A stretch of 64,000 nucleotides of DNA from Arthrobacter sp. OVS8. Its GTDB lineage: Bacteria; Actinomycetota; Actinomycetes; Actinomycetales; Micrococcaceae. The notes under the pieces were generated by a model, which was not told the DNA's origin, made no database searches, and was given only the letters and a program-made list of their open reading frames with translations. A program made the position numbers and the translations under genes. Below, piece after piece: positions 39,520 through 48,416 of the stretch (the stretch's first letter is position 1; each line of letters begins with the position of its first letter). Where the stretch lies: contig CP116670.1 in NCBI GenBank assembly GCA_028370155.1, forward strand, positions 124,001-188,000, written 5' to 3'.

Positions 39520-39708
39520 ATGACTAGCTACGTTCTCGAAGCGAGATCCCTGGAACATCGCTGCCAGTGCTGTGGTGAATTTGCTGATGCCGTGTTCTGT
39601 GAAGGGTGCGACCCGCACCCCGCGGACCGCGAAACGTCAGCGCCGGCCGTGGCGGGACCACACGAGCACACCGGCCAAAGGCAATCCGTACCCCGTCGTA
39701 GACACTGA
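39520..39708 (+). CDS. Small protein with zinc-ribbon-like cysteine pairs
   Basis: A 62-codon frame with SD GGAGGAGC upstream of the ATG (spacing long, about 10 nt). It encodes HRCQCCGEFADAVFCEGC, two Cys pairs about 10 residues apart like a zinc ribbon, followed by a charged Pro/His-rich tail. No family recognised. Support comes from the SD, the Cys pattern and the palindrome just upstream. The weakness is its short length. Confidence 0.45.
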   Translation: MTSYVLEARSLEHRCQCCGEFADAVFCEGCDPHPADRETSAPAVAGPHEHTGQRQSVPRRRH

Positions 39709-39781
39709 CCCCGAGGCACTCCGATAGCGACGTCCCGTGTCCCTCACGGGCCCGGGCCCCGGCTGCGAATAGGCTCAAGGG

Positions 39782-39922
39782 ATGGACACAAACCCGATTG
39801 CTGAGCTGGAAGGGCAGACCTCGATCAACGAGCTGCTCGACGAGCCCATCGGGGCGTCACCGGTGCAGTTGGCCCTGCCCATCCACTTCCAACTGGCTGT
39901 TGCGGTCCGGCGCGGAGCCTGA
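39782..39922 (+). CDS. Possible small protein (46 residues)
   Basis: ATG preceded by CTCAAGGG. The translation (MDTNPIAELEGQTSINELLD at the start, then ASPVQLALPIHFQLAVAV) is balanced in composition rather than the Arg/Pro-rich type of chance frames in GC-rich DNA. It ends 26 bp before the convergent membrane-protein gene. Nothing more can be said; it could be a chance frame. Confidence 0.3.
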   Translation: MDTNPIAELEGQTSINELLDEPIGASPVQLALPIHFQLAVAVRRGA

Positions 39923-39948
39923 CCGCCGTCCGTGCGCGCGGTTCCCGC

Positions 39949-40407
39949 TTAGTCGCATCCGCCACCACCGTCGCCGCCACCACAACCACCCGAGGAAGCC
40001 CCGCCGGAGCTGTAGCCTCCGTCGCCGCCATAGCCCTGGCTGTTCGCCGTCGAACTCCGCCTGCGGGGAGTGAGCACCCCGAAGAGCAGCACACCGGCGG
40101 CCTGCGGATCGCCTCCTGATGCGGCAAAAGCCTTCCGCCGGCTGCGGCCCAGGAGCCACAGAACAGTCAGGAACAGGGCAAAAGATAGAGCAAGGCCGGC
40201 CAGCATCGCCGCGTCGCCCGACGGGTCCGCAGTCTCCAGGTTGAGGGCCGTGGTCAGCATGCCGCCAAGGAACAGGCCGACGGGAACTGCGAGCAGCAGC
40301 CTCCGCACCAGCGCCCAGCGAAGACTGGACACAGCCACGGGGAGCTGCTTCGGACGCCGGCCGCGGGTGCTCTTGTAGCTGCGCACCACCAGCTTCGACT
40401 TGCTCAT
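39949..40407 (-). CDS. Small two-helix membrane protein with Gly/Cys-rich tail
   Basis: Intact 152-residue protein. A basic N-terminus (KLVVRSYKSTRGRRPKQLP) is followed by two membrane helices (LLLAVPVGLFLGGMLTTALN and AAMLAGLALSFALFLTVLWL) and a C-terminal tail of Gly, Ser and Cys ending SSGGCGGGDGGGGCD. Such Gly/Cys tails occur in several unrelated membrane proteins of unknown role. No family or function recognised. It stands alone between divergent small genes. Confidence 0.6.
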   Translation of the reverse strand: MSKSKLVVRSYKSTRGRRPKQLPVAVSSLRWALVRRLLLAVPVGLFLGGMLTTALNLETADPSGDAAMLAGLALSFALFLTVLWLLGRSRRKAFAASGGDPQAAGVLLFGVLTPRRRSSTANSQGYGGDGGYSSGGASSGGCGGGDGGGGCD

Positions 40408-40639
40408 GGCCGGCTCCCCGCCGTCATGGTTCCCAGCGCGTTGCGCAATACATTCATCGGTCCCCCAAAAGCGTTCGGTACGTCACTGCCACGCAGTCTA
40501 TGCGGCTAGCTCGCCTTAGCCCCTGTATCCGGGGCCGCGGCGGACTGTCCCGGAGCTCGTCAAATGTCCGCGCACCGGCCGGGCCCACCGCAAACCTAGA
40601 ATCCATCCCCGGACCAGGCTTCCTGCGTAGGATCGTGCC

Positions 40640-41026
40640 ATGAGAACAGTGGGGGTACTTTTCGCCATCCCGGTCCTTCTTCTGGCACTGTCCGGGTGCA
40701 CGGAGCACCTGTCCGTGGCCGAGAAAGAGCAGCTACGTTCAGGGACCAGCGACTATCAGCGGAAGATGCTGGCAGACCTTCATGTCTCGGAGGATGAGTA
40801 CCGCACCGCAGTCGCTGAGGCGCACCGATGCGTGGCGGCAAGCGGGGCCGCCCCTGATCCGGTAACGCGGGTCGACGGGCGGCAGCTGGGTTTCGGATTT
40901 GCGATCACCGCCCCTGACGAACGCGCCGGCGCGCGAATCAGCGACGCGGCACACCGGTGCCAGTCCGACCACATGGATGTTGTGGCGCGCATCTGGATGT
41001 CCCAGGGATCAACGCTGGCGGGGTGA
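40640..41026 (+). CDS. Small predicted lipoprotein
   Basis: Intact 128-residue protein. The signal peptide MRTVGVLFAIPVLLLALSGC ends in a lipobox. The mature part is mostly helical and charged (SVAEKEQLRSGTSDYQRKML, VSEDEYRTAVAEAHRCVAAS) with two further cysteines (AHRCVAAS and AHRCQSDH) that may pair. No family recognised. The start was chosen because it begins the signal peptide; the upstream SD is weak. Confidence 0.7.
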   Translation: MRTVGVLFAIPVLLLALSGCTEHLSVAEKEQLRSGTSDYQRKMLADLHVSEDEYRTAVAEAHRCVAASGAAPDPVTRVDGRQLGFGFAITAPDERAGARISDAAHRCQSDHMDVVARIWMSQGSTLAG

Positions 41027-41156
41027 CAACGGACTCTTCTAAGCGGGGTGGGTCACCCGGTCCTCGCTGATCCGCAAACCCGCTGTCCTGCCAAAACGGG
41101 ATGATTCCCCCTCCGGGGGCCGCTCAAGGTGACTAGCGGGCGCTAGGATGCGGGTA

Positions 41157-41700
41157 TGGCCGGCGAGATGCTCAAGCCCTCACCCCGGGGAGGTGGGAGA
41201 AGGCCGCTGCCTCCTCGAATTTCTGGCTGCTCTTCCTCGCGCTGTTTGCCATGAACGTCCTTCGCGATGAACTGGGTCCCTGGGGATCGACAGCCGCAGT
41301 CGTTGTCATCATGGGTCTTGGATCACTTCTGCTCGGCCGCAGGGCAGCCCCTGAGCGGAGGGAGCGGCTGGCACGTGATGCCGATCGCGGAATCGTCGAA
41401 TGCGCTCTCCGCTACGCGGACGCGCTTCCCGGTTCCCTTCGAGGCAGGTGGCTGCCCGGGTTCGCGGAGATCAGCAGCGGTACCATCAAGTTTCAGCCGG
41501 ACTACGTCGACAAAGGCGAACCCGAAGGCAAAGTCACCGTCTTCTCCGACGTCGTCAGCACTGACCAGGTCGAGCCGACCCCGAAAAAGCCGCCCGAGCT
41601 AAAGAAGAACTGGAAAATCGTGGCCCTTACGACTGACAAGGGGCGGCTCCACCTTGCCAGCGGGGAGCCTGGCGTGAAGCTCATCGAAGAGAGGCTCTAG
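41157..41700 (+). CDS. Small membrane protein of unknown function (two frame breaks)
   Basis: From ATG 41157 the frame reads MAGEMLKPSPRGEVGEKAAA once two G are restored in ccccggggaggtgggag (about 41189-41199). It continues SSNFWLLFLALFAMNVLRDE and a second helix TAAVVVIMGLGSLLLGRRAA. After these two membrane segments comes a cytoplasmic or external domain of about 100 residues with beta-rich text (IKFQPDYVDKGEPEGKVTVF, KNWKIVALTTDKGRLHLASG) resembling a PH/GRAM-like fold. If the breaks are real, an internal ATG at 41251 would give 149 residues. Function unknown. Confidence 0.6.
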
Positions 41701-41782
41701 GGCAGGTCTCCCTGGTGATCTCCTTTTAGGTCAGGCATGGTTAGCGGGCCGTCCCACGGGCGGTGCGCCACACGTGCTTTGC

Positions 41783-42308
41783 CTATGGACGCGGGAGCCA
41801 GCTGAGGTCGCGGACATGATTGGTCCGCGCAGGCGTCACGTACTCGGTCATGACTCCGTACTTGGTGTTAACGAACGCAGAACCGGTGAATCGCGGATCC
41901 TTGAGAGCGACTAGGGCAAGCCTGACTCCTTCACCTTCCACTTCAGCTCCCGCCACCCGGAAGTCGTCAGCGATTCCGCCCCAGATGCGCATGGACAACG
42001 GGAAGAACAGGGCGACTTCCGGGGAGGTAATCGTCCCGGTCCCGAGGCGCCTGCTCGACCTCCCCGGTGCTGTACTCGATCCTGCCGCCAGTGGAGGGCG
42101 TGAACGACCAGGTTTTGCTTTCGTCGGTAACCGTCCAGATCCTGTCGCTGTAGCTGACCATGACCTCGGCTGACTGTCGGGCACCTCCGTCGGTGTCCAC
42201 CCGATCGACAGTGGCGCCCAGCCTGCGCTGCATGGAGGAGTTCCGCACGGCGGTCAGGATCGACAGGAGGGCTTCAAAGGATTCATCCACAACAGGCGTT
42301 CTTTCCAT
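41783..42308 (-). CDS. Hypothetical protein (one frame break)
   Basis: About 175 residues with no signal peptide. It reads VDESFEALLSILTAVRNSSM, GARQSAEVMVSYSDRIWTVT, TWSFTPSTGGRIEYSTGEVE, then after a break near 42048 (one base missing) TGTITSPEVALFFPLSMRIW, VRLALVALKDPRFTGSAFVN and KYGVMTEYVTPARTNHVRDL. Composition is normal for a real protein. No family recognised. It is the last gene before tRNA-Lys on the same strand. Confidence 0.55.
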
Positions 42309-42387
42309 GGGGAACGGTGGGCAGGCTATTGGATGCCAACCTACGCCAGAACCAGCAGAATCCCATCGGGCCCATTCCGGGCAAAAC

Positions 42388-42433
42388 AAAAACCCCGCCT
42401 TCCGGACCATATGGCCTGAAAGACGGGGTTTTT
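42388..42433 (-). terminator. Terminator downstream of tRNA-Lys
   Basis: AAAAACCCCGCCTT (42388-42401) and AAAGACGGGGTTTTT (42419-42433) form a long stem with a small inner palindrome (CCGG/GGCC type) in the loop and end in an A/T run on both strands. It directly follows the tRNA-Lys 3' end on the minus strand. Confidence 0.85.
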
Positions 42434-42438
42434 CTTGG

Positions 42439-42513
42439 TGGTGCACCCCCGGGACTCGAACCCGGAACCCATTGATTAAGAGTCAATTGCTCTGCCAGTT
42501 GAGCTAGAGGTGC
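42439..42513 (-). tRNA. tRNA-Lys (anticodon CUU)
   Basis: Minus-strand cloverleaf: acceptor GCACCTC, D-arm TAGCTCAACTGGCAGAGCA, anticodon stem ATTGA/TCAAT with loop CTCTTAA (anticodon CTT), variable loop GGGTT, T-arm CCGGG-TTCGAGT-CCCGG, 3' strand GGGTGC-A with CCA encoded. The 3' acceptor strand is one G short (six G expected across the T-arm/acceptor junction, five present), the same kind of loss as in the coding genes. The terminator lies immediately downstream. Confidence 0.92.
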
Positions 42514-42630
42514 ATCTGTTGTTTTCGTTCTTCGCGGTCTTTTTGTTCCCGCGTTGTTCTCCGCAACGACATGAAACTCTACACGAGTTTGGGCGGAGTG
42601 TGAAATCTGGCCGGGCGCCCGCCCTGGGGG

Positions 42631-43913
42631 CTACTCCGGCAGCTCCAAAACCAGCACGAAATCAGGGTTTTTGTTGTTGCTGAGCACCCAAAGGCGGCCG
42701 TCCGGAGCCAGTGAAACGTTCCTGATCCTCCCGTACTCCCGTGTGAAATAGCTCACGGGATCCCCGGCGAATTCGCCGTTCAAGGGGTGGCCCACACCCT
42801 CTGGCCGCGCAACGCCCCCAGGTAGGCCGTGTCGCCGATAATTTCCAGCCCGCTGGGGAGGACTCCGCCGTCGACGGCCACACCACCTTCGCGTCCCGGA
42901 AGCCTTCACGGCGCGGGGCGCCCGTGACCTCCGGCCAGCCGTAGTTGCCGCCGGGGACGATCAGGTTCAGCTCGTCGTCGACGTCGGGCCCGAATTCGCT
43001 TGCCCACAACCGGCCGGCGCTGTCCCACGCGAGGCCCTGGACGTTGCGGTGGCCCACGCTGTACACCGGGTTGTCGCCGAACGGGTTGCCCGGCGCCGGG
43101 CGCCCTCCGGCGTGATGCGCAGGATCTTGCCGCCGAGGGCGTTGACGTCCTGGGGCTGCTCCGTGCGCCGCGAATCACCGGTGCCGACATAAAGGTGTCC
43201 GTCCGGTCCGAACCGGATCCGCCCGCCGTTGTGCGTGGCGGCCTTGGGGATTCCGGAGAAGATGACCTCCGAGGGGCCCAGCACCAGCGTCCCGCCCCGC
43301 TCCTCGAGCCGCATCCGCGCGATCCGGTTGTCACGCGCAGCGGTGAAGTAGGCGTACAGGTAGCGGTCGTTCGCGAAATCCGGGGACAGTGCCAGCCCCA
43401 GCAGTCCGCCTTCTCCGCCGGGTACGACGTCGGGCACCGTGCCGATCGTGCCGGCCCGTCCGTTGCGCGCGCCCGGCGCGATGGTCCGGAGCCGAGTGCT
43501 GTCGCGTTCGGAGATCACGGCGGTGCCGTCGGGCAGGAAGACCGTGGACCACGGCAGCTGCAACTCGGCGTCGATCTTTTCGGCAACCGTCGGCCGGTCC
43601 ACGCCCGTCCGGGTCACGGTCGGTGTGGACCCCTCCAGGCCCGGCGTGGCGGTGCCGCCGCCGGGCGGGGAGCGGTGCCGGCGGGCACGTCGGTGCCGCC
43701 GGCCGTGCAGCCGCTGAGCATGATCGCGACGGCGGCCGCCAGGCCCACCCAGCCCCGTGCGCCCGTGGACCGGCCGCCCGCGGACCGCGCGCCGGCCGGC
43801 CGGCCGGGGCGCGGCGCGGGGTGCCGCGGTTCAGCTGCTTCCCGGCGCCCTGCCGCTGTGCCCGGCATCGCTGGTCCGGTCCCGTCCGGTGATTTTTCGG
43901 TTTTCCGCGCCAC
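42631..43913 (-). CDS. PQQ-dependent sugar dehydrogenase-like lipoprotein (four frame breaks)
   Basis: About 428-residue six-bladed beta-propeller of the soluble aldose (Asd/GDH-B) family, which oxidises aldoses with PQQ. After a Pro/Arg-rich N-terminus a signal segment ends in the lipobox AVAIMLSGC. Propeller motifs: QLPWSTVFLPDGTAVISERD, GGEGGLLGLALSPDFANDRY, THNGGRIRFGPDGHLYVGTG (H-N-G-G-R and Y-x-x-T/G-D pattern), GGKILRITPEG, GHRNVQGLAWDSAGRLWASE, NYGWPEVTG and YFTREYGRIRNVSLAPDG. Breaks near 43674, 43103, 42872 and 42793, each one missing C or G. True PQQ binding is not proven by sequence. Its start lies 3 bp after the preceding gene's stop, so they may be cotranscribed. Confidence 0.87.
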
Positions 43914-43916
43914 GGG

Positions 43917-45106
43917 TTACTGCCGCGTCCGGCGCGGGGGCCGGAAGCCTGCGGCCTCGGCGTGCGCCGCGGACAGGAACCAGACCTCGGCGCGGGTTTC
44001 CTTGTAGGCGGGGCTGGTCTCCTCGTGGTAGACCATCGAGGAGGCATTGCCCTTGACGGTGAAGCCCTCGGGTCCGCTGCCGTCGGCCGACGCTGCCGCC
44101 GACCCCTCGCCGTACGGCTGGTCGGCCGCGAGATGGCCGGCGGGCTCGGCCTCATGGCTGGCTGCCGTTTCGGACGCGGCGGAGGACAGGGCGGTCTGCC
44201 GGGCCTCAGACTCTGCCAATGGTGACTCGGCCGCTGCCTGCGGCGTGGGCTGCCCGGCCGTTGTGTGTTCCGTCTCGTGCTCTGCGGCTGCCGCCGCGAA
44301 TCCGGTGTCAGAGGTGGGGGTGGGCTCCGCGTCGAGGACTGCCTCCGCCGCGGCTGATTCGGCGCCGGGGAGGGTAGGGGCGTGGGGCTCCGTGTATTCC
44401 GGGTGGTGAACGGGGGCGCCTGCCGGTGCTGCTGCTGCACCGGTGGCGGCGGCCCCGCCGCGGCGGCACCCGCAGCGCCCGCACCGGCGGCAGTCCCCGG
44501 CTGGACAGTCCCCGGGTGACCGGGCTCCGGGTGAACGGCGGCATGGGGTTCGGCGGGCGGGGTCTCGGACCACTGGGTTTCCCATTCAGGGCTTTCGGCC
44601 GGGGCTGCTTCGGCCGGCGCCGCTTCAGCAGCGGGTGGGGACGCAACGCCGGCAGCCGACGCCGGAGCGCCCGATGCCTCTGCTCCAGGGCCCGATGCCC
44701 CGGTGCCCGACACCTCAGCTGCCGCTGCCGCAGCCGCCGCCCGGGCCTTCAAGTGGGCCTCGACGGCGGCCCGATCCTCGGCCTCGGCAACGGGGTCGGG
44801 GGCTGGTTCGGGTTCGGCCCCCGGTTCGGCATGGTTGAAGCCCGCGGACGTGGGCATCCAGGCGAGGCCGGCCGCCGCCGCTGAGGGGGAGGAACCGCCG
44901 CCGGACAGGGCGCCGCGGTGACTGGGGCCGTGATCGGCGTCGTGCAGGTGGGGAGACGTGGAATCGTCGGTGGCGGCGGTTTCGGCCCCAGCCCCGGTCT
45001 TTGAACCGGCGGAGCCGGAACGGCCGCGGGAACTGTTGCGGTTCAGCAGCCACCAGACGACGGCGACAATCACCGCGATAACGACGAGCCAGATGATCCA
45101 ATCCAT
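43917..45106 (-). CDS. Membrane-anchored Ala/Pro/Glu-rich protein with C-terminal sunset domain (one frame break)
   Basis: An N-terminal membrane helix (MDWIIWLVVIAVIVAVVWWL) is followed by about 300 residues of low-complexity Ala/Glu/Pro/Gly. The protein ends in a compact conserved domain, FTVKGNASSMVYHEETSPAY then RAEVWFLSAAHAEAAGFRPP. This last motif (K-G-N-x-x-S-x-x-Y-H, S-P-x-Y, A-E-V-W-F, A-x-x-A-G-F-R) is the sunset domain also seen in ArfC-like channel accessory proteins. One base is missing near 44455 within a GGGCC context. ATG 45106 has an AGAAGGG SD. Function unknown; it may be a cell-envelope organising protein. Confidence 0.78.
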
Positions 45107-45210
45107 AGCAGAGCCCTTCTGTCCATAAGGCAAGGTTGCCGTTGCTTGACGGTACGTCCGCCTTAAGGGGCTGTCCACCCTTCAAGCCGCCCGCACTGTA
45201 GCCTCTGTTC

Positions 45211-46146
45211 ATGGATTTCAAGAGACTGCGGATTCTCCGGGAACTGGCGGACCGCGGCACGGTCGGGGCCACGGCTGAGGCCATGCGCGTCACGCCCTCT
45301 GCCGTGTCGCAGCAGCTCAAGACCCTGCAGGACGAACTGGGGTGGTCCTCGTCGAGAAGTCGGGCCGGGGCGTGCGCCTCACCGAGGCCGGACTCGCGAT
45401 GGCGGGAGCAGCCGCCGAGGTATCCACCGCCATGGCCCGTGCGGAGGCCACCATCGACACCTACCGGCGCGGCTGGCAGACCCACGTCAAGGCCGCGTTC
45501 TTCCCGAGTGCCGCCGAGATGTTCCTTCCCGGCCTCCTGCACCGTGTGAAGGCCATCGACGGTCTCCGCTTCCAGGCGCACTTCGAGGATCCCAACGTTG
45601 CCGGCTTCGCGGGCCTGACGGCCGACTATGACATTGTGCTGGCCCACAGCGTCGACGGGCCCGATGTTTTCGCCCGGCTGGGGCTGACGGTGGTGCCGCT
45701 CCTGGACGAACCCCTCGACGTCGCCATCCCCGAAGGCCACGCGCTGGCCGGGAAGGAGACGCTGCGGGCGGAAGACGTGACCGGATACCCGTGGATGGGG
45801 GTGCCCGAAGGGTTCCCGTTCGACACCGTGCTCCGCCAGATCGAAGTGCAGGCAGATTCCCCGCCGTCCGCGCCCAGCTGTTCCCGGACCTGCGCGTCCT
45901 CGAGGCCCTTGTCAGCGCCGGCCACGGGCTCAGCCTGCTGCCGCGCTACACGGCCCTGAAAAACCAGGGAGGGGCTTCGTGCTGCGCCCGCTGGCCGGGG
46001 TCAAGGCCAGCCGCAGCATCGTCGCCCTCGCACGCCCGGACGTCGCGGCCCGGACCACCATCCAGCAGGTGCTCACCCTGCTCAAGGCCGAGGCGCAGTC
46101 CGTCGCCGAGGCTCCGGAGCTGCGTGACGCCGCTCACCTCAACTGA
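45211..46146 (+). CDS. LysR family transcriptional regulator (three frame breaks)
   Basis: N-terminal winged helix LRILRELADRGTVGATAEAM and VTPSAVSQQLKTLQDELGVV. The helix KSGRGVRLTEAGLAMAGAAA is followed by a periplasmic-binding-like effector domain: HVKAAFFPSAAEMFLPGLLH, DYDIVLAHSVDGPDVFARLG, LTVVPLLDEPLDVAIPEGHA, FPDLRVLEALVSAGHGLSLL and ASRSIVALARPDVAARTTIQ. About 312 residues. Breaks near 45341 (LGVVLVEKSG), 45863 (ADSPAVRAQLFPD) and 45974 (NQGGGFVLRPLAG), each one base in a run. It precedes ilvD by 150 bp on the same strand; a role in branched-chain amino acid control is only suggested by position. Confidence 0.87.
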
Positions 46147-46185
46147 GACTCCACCGGGCCTCAACCGGAGATTTGAGCCGCCATA

Positions 46186-46220
46186 GTCCATCAGGTGAGA
46201 CGTAGGTCCACTATTTGGTC
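46186..46220 (+). promoter_or_regulatory. Tandem operator-like motifs upstream of ilvD
   Basis: GTCCATCAGGTGAGAC (46186-46201) and, in the opposite orientation, GGTCCACTATTTGGTC (46205-46220) match the 16-bp sequence found before ilvB (GTCCAAATAGTGAGAC) and leuB (GTTCGGATAGTGAGAC). The shared core GTnC-nnATAGTGAGAC suggests one regulator, perhaps an IclR-type LtbR/NdgR protein; the assignment is inference. Confidence 0.6.
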
Positions 46221-46283
46221 GAAACATTCCCGGTTTTCCGCTTAATGCGCCAATCCGGGTCGTTGTGCCCTGCCGCGGAGCCC

Positions 46284-46289
46284 TAGACT
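46284..46289 (+). promoter_or_regulatory. -10 element TAGACT of ilvD
   Basis: TAGACT ends 7 nt before the ilvD ATG and no SD intervenes, so the ilvD mRNA is probably leaderless. A TTGTGC sequence about 15 bp upstream is a weak -35. Confidence 0.5.
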
Positions 46290-46296
46290 TTGACCC

Positions 46297-48018
46297 ATGA
46301 GTGAGGACACCCAAACAGCGACAGTCACCCAACCGGACATCAAGCCCCGCAGCCGGGTCGTCACCGACGGAATTCACGCCGCGCCCGCGCGCGGGATGTT
46401 CCGGGCGGTCGGCATGGGTGACGATGACTTCGCCAAGCCCCAGATCGGCGTCGCGAGCTCCTGGAACGAAATCACTCCCTGCAACCTCTCCCTGAACCGG
46501 CTAGCCCAGGGCGCCAAGGAAGGCGTGCACGCCGGCGGCGGGTTCCCGATGCAGTTCGGCACCATCTCCGTCTCGGACGGCATCTCCATGGGCCACGAGG
46601 GCATGCACTTCTCCCTGGTGTCCCGCGAAGTCATCGCGGACTCCGTTGAAACCGTCATGCAGGCAGAGCGCATCGACGGCTCCGTGCTCCTGGCCGGCTG
46701 CGACAAGTCGCTCCCGGGCATGCTGATGGCGGCCGCCCGCCTCGACCTCGCGAGCGTCTTCCTCTACGCCGGCTCCATCATGCCCGGCTGGGTCAAGCTG
46801 GAGGACGGCTCCGAAAAGGAAGTCACCCTCATCGACGCCTTCGAAGCCGTGGGCGCCTGCGCCGCCGGCAAGATGAGCATGGAGGACCTGACCCGCATCG
46901 AAAAGGCGATCTGCCCGGGCGAAGGCGCCTGCGGCGGCATGTACACCGCCAACACGATGGCCTGCATCGGCGAGGCGCTGGGCATGTCCCTGCCCGGCTC
47001 GGCCGCGCCGCCCTCCGCGGACCGCCGCCGCGACGAATTCGCCCGCAAGTCCGGCGAGGCCGTGGTCAACCTCCTGCGCAAGGGCATCACCGCCCGCGAC
47101 ATCATGACCAAGAAGGCGTTCGAAAACGCGATCGCCGTGACCATGGCCTTCGGCGGCTCCACCAACGCCGTGCTGCACCTGCTCGCCATCGCCCGCGAGG
47201 CCGAGGTGGAGCTCACCCTGGACGACTTCAACCGCATCGGCGACAAGATCCCGCACCTGGGTGACCTCAAGCCGTTCGGCCGCTACGTCATGACCGACGT
47301 CGACAAGATCGGCGGCGTGCCGGTCATCATGCGGGCACTGCTCGACGCCGGCCTGCTGCACGGCGACTGCCTCACCGTCACCGGCAAGACCGTCGCGGAG
47401 AACCTCGCGGCGATCAACCCGCCGGACCTGGACGGCAAGATCCTCCGCGCCATGGACAACCCCATCCACAAGACCGGCGGCATCACCATCCTGCACGGCA
47501 CCATGGCTCCCGAGGGGGCCGTCGTGAAGAGCGCCGGCTTCGACGCCGACGTCTTCGAGGGCACCGCCCGCGTCTTCGAGCGCGAGCAGGGAGCCCTCGA
47601 CGCCCTCGACAACGGCCGGATCAAGGCCGGCGACGTCGTCGTCATCCGTTACGAAGGCCCCAAGGGCGGGCCGGGCATGCGCGAAATGCTCGCCATCACC
47701 GGCGCCATCAAGGGCGCGGGCCTGGGCAAGGACGTGCTGCTGCTTACCGACGGCCGCTTCTCCGGCGGAACCACCGGCCTCTGCATCGGCCACGTCGCCC
47801 CGGAAGCCGTCGACGGCGGCCCCATCGCCTTCGTCAAGGACGGCGACCGGATCCGCGTGGACATCGCCGCCCGCACCTTCGACCTCCTGGTCGACGAGGC
47901 GGAGCTCGAAGCCCGCAAGGTCGGCTGGGAGCCGCTCCCGGCCAAGTTCACCAAGGGTGTGCTCGCAAAGTACGCCAAGCTCGTGCACAGCGCCTCCACG
48001 GGCGCCTACTGCGGGTGA
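46297..48018 (+). CDS. ilvD: Dihydroxy-acid dehydratase
   Basis: Intact 573-residue Fe-S dehydratase converting 2,3-dihydroxy-isovalerate and its isoleucine counterpart to the 2-keto acids, the third shared step of valine and isoleucine synthesis. Signatures: [20 protein letters not shown] (cluster Cys), [20 protein letters not shown] (second Cys), [20 protein letters not shown] (third Cys), [35 protein letters not shown] and [20 protein letters not shown] with the substrate-binding loop. Length and motifs are fully typical. It is separate from ilvBNC by about 400 bp and carries its own operator-like motifs. Confidence 0.97.
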   Translation: MSEDTQTATVTQPDIKPRSRVVTDGIHAAPARGMFRAVGMGDDDFAKPQIGVASSWNEITPCNLSLNRLAQGAKEGVHAGGGFPMQFGTISVSDGISMGHEGMHFSLVSREVIADSVETVMQAERIDGSVLLAGCDKSLPGMLMAAARLDLASVFLYAGSIMPGWVKLEDGSEKEVTLIDAFEAVGACAAGKMSMEDLTRIEKAICPGEGACGGMYTANTMACIGEALGMSLPGSAAPPSADRRRDEFARKSGEAVVNLLRKGITARDIMTKKAFENAIAVTMAFGGSTNAVLHLLAIAREAEVELTLDDFNRIGDKIPHLGDLKPFGRYVMTDVDKIGGVPVIMRALLDAGLLHGDCLTVTGKTVAENLAAINPPDLDGKILRAMDNPIHKTGGITILHGTMAPEGAVVKSAGFDADVFEGTARVFEREQGALDALDNGRIKAGDVVVIRYEGPKGGPGMREMLAITGAIKGAGLGKDVLLLTDGRFSGGTTGLCIGHVAPEAVDGGPIAFVKDGDRIRVDIAARTFDLLVDEAELEARKVGWEPLPAKFTKGVLAKYAKLVHSASTGAYCG

Positions 48019-48038
48019 TACGCGCTGAACCCAACTAG

Positions 48039-48086
48039 CTCGCAGTTAAGGCCGTTTTGAGCGGTCAAAAGGGCCTTGACTGCGAG
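48039..48086. terminator. Hairpin downstream of ilvD
   Basis: CTCGCAGTTAAGGCC (48039-48053) and GGCCTTGACTGCGAG (48072-48086) pair with a single G-T wobble across an 18-nt loop that holds a small GTTTTGA/TCAAAAG palindrome. It lies about 20 bp after the ilvD stop, so it probably ends ilvD transcription; the form also resembles a dispersed intergenic palindrome. Confidence 0.6.
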
Positions 48087-48121
48087 CCATTTGGGAGGGC
48101 GTTCAACCAGTGGACAATGAG

Positions 48122-48137
48122 GTCCAAATAGTGAGAC
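48122..48137 (+). promoter_or_regulatory. Operator-like motif GTCCAAATAGTGAGAC upstream of the ilvB leader
   Basis: Sixteen bases matching the motif before leuB (12 of 16 identical, including ATAGTGAGAC) and the two copies before ilvD. It lies 28-43 bp upstream of a TACTAA sequence at 48165-48170 that could be the -10 of the ilv leader transcript, so a bound protein would overlap the promoter. Confidence 0.6.
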
Positions 48138-48187
48138 AGGGCGCAGGCTCGTTGACACGTGTCTTACTAAGAGGGAAAACTGAACGC

Positions 48188-48259
48188 ATGATCGCATTCG
48201 TTACCGCTGGCGTCACTGCAGGCGTCTCCGTCGTACTTACCAAGCGCGTGGCTCCATAG
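48188..48259 (+). CDS. Valine-rich leader peptide of the ilvBNC operon
   Basis: A 23-residue peptide starting MIAFVTAGVTAGVSVVLTKR, with six Val plus one Ile and one Leu, ending in TAG. It precedes a rho-independent hairpin and ilvB. Val-rich leaders control ilvBNC in other actinobacteria by ribosome-mediated attenuation, so stalling at Val codons under valine shortage would prevent the terminator. The CGTTACC inside the leader can pair with GGTAACG just after the stop, and AGCC-gcaa-CTGG can pair with CCAGGCT inside the terminator, giving alternative structures. Confidence 0.75.
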   Translation: MIAFVTAGVTAGVSVVLTKRVAP

Positions 48260-48288
48260 CCGCAACTGGTAACGAACCGTCACGCGCA

Positions 48289-48323
48289 AACCCCTCGAAG
48301 AGCCGCCAGGCTGAGGGGTTTTT
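48289..48323 (+). terminator. Attenuator hairpin before ilvB
   Basis: AACCCCTC (48289-48296) and GAGGGGTT (48313-48320) followed by a T run (TTTTTATT) make a rho-independent terminator 30 bp after the leader-peptide stop and about 95 bp before ilvB. Position and shape fit transcription attenuation. Confidence 0.8.
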
Positions 48324-48416
48324 ATTTCCGCACCACCGGTAACACCAGCACCATGCACCACCAGCAGTTCCACGATCACCGAAGATCCAACCGTAGATCC
48401 ACAAAGGAAGAGTCCG

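Noticed and set aside
48152..48157. TTGACA as the -35 of the ilv leader
   Set aside because: No -10-like sequence lies at 16-19 bp downstream; the better -10 (TACTAA) is only 7 bp away, so the pairing is not acceptable.
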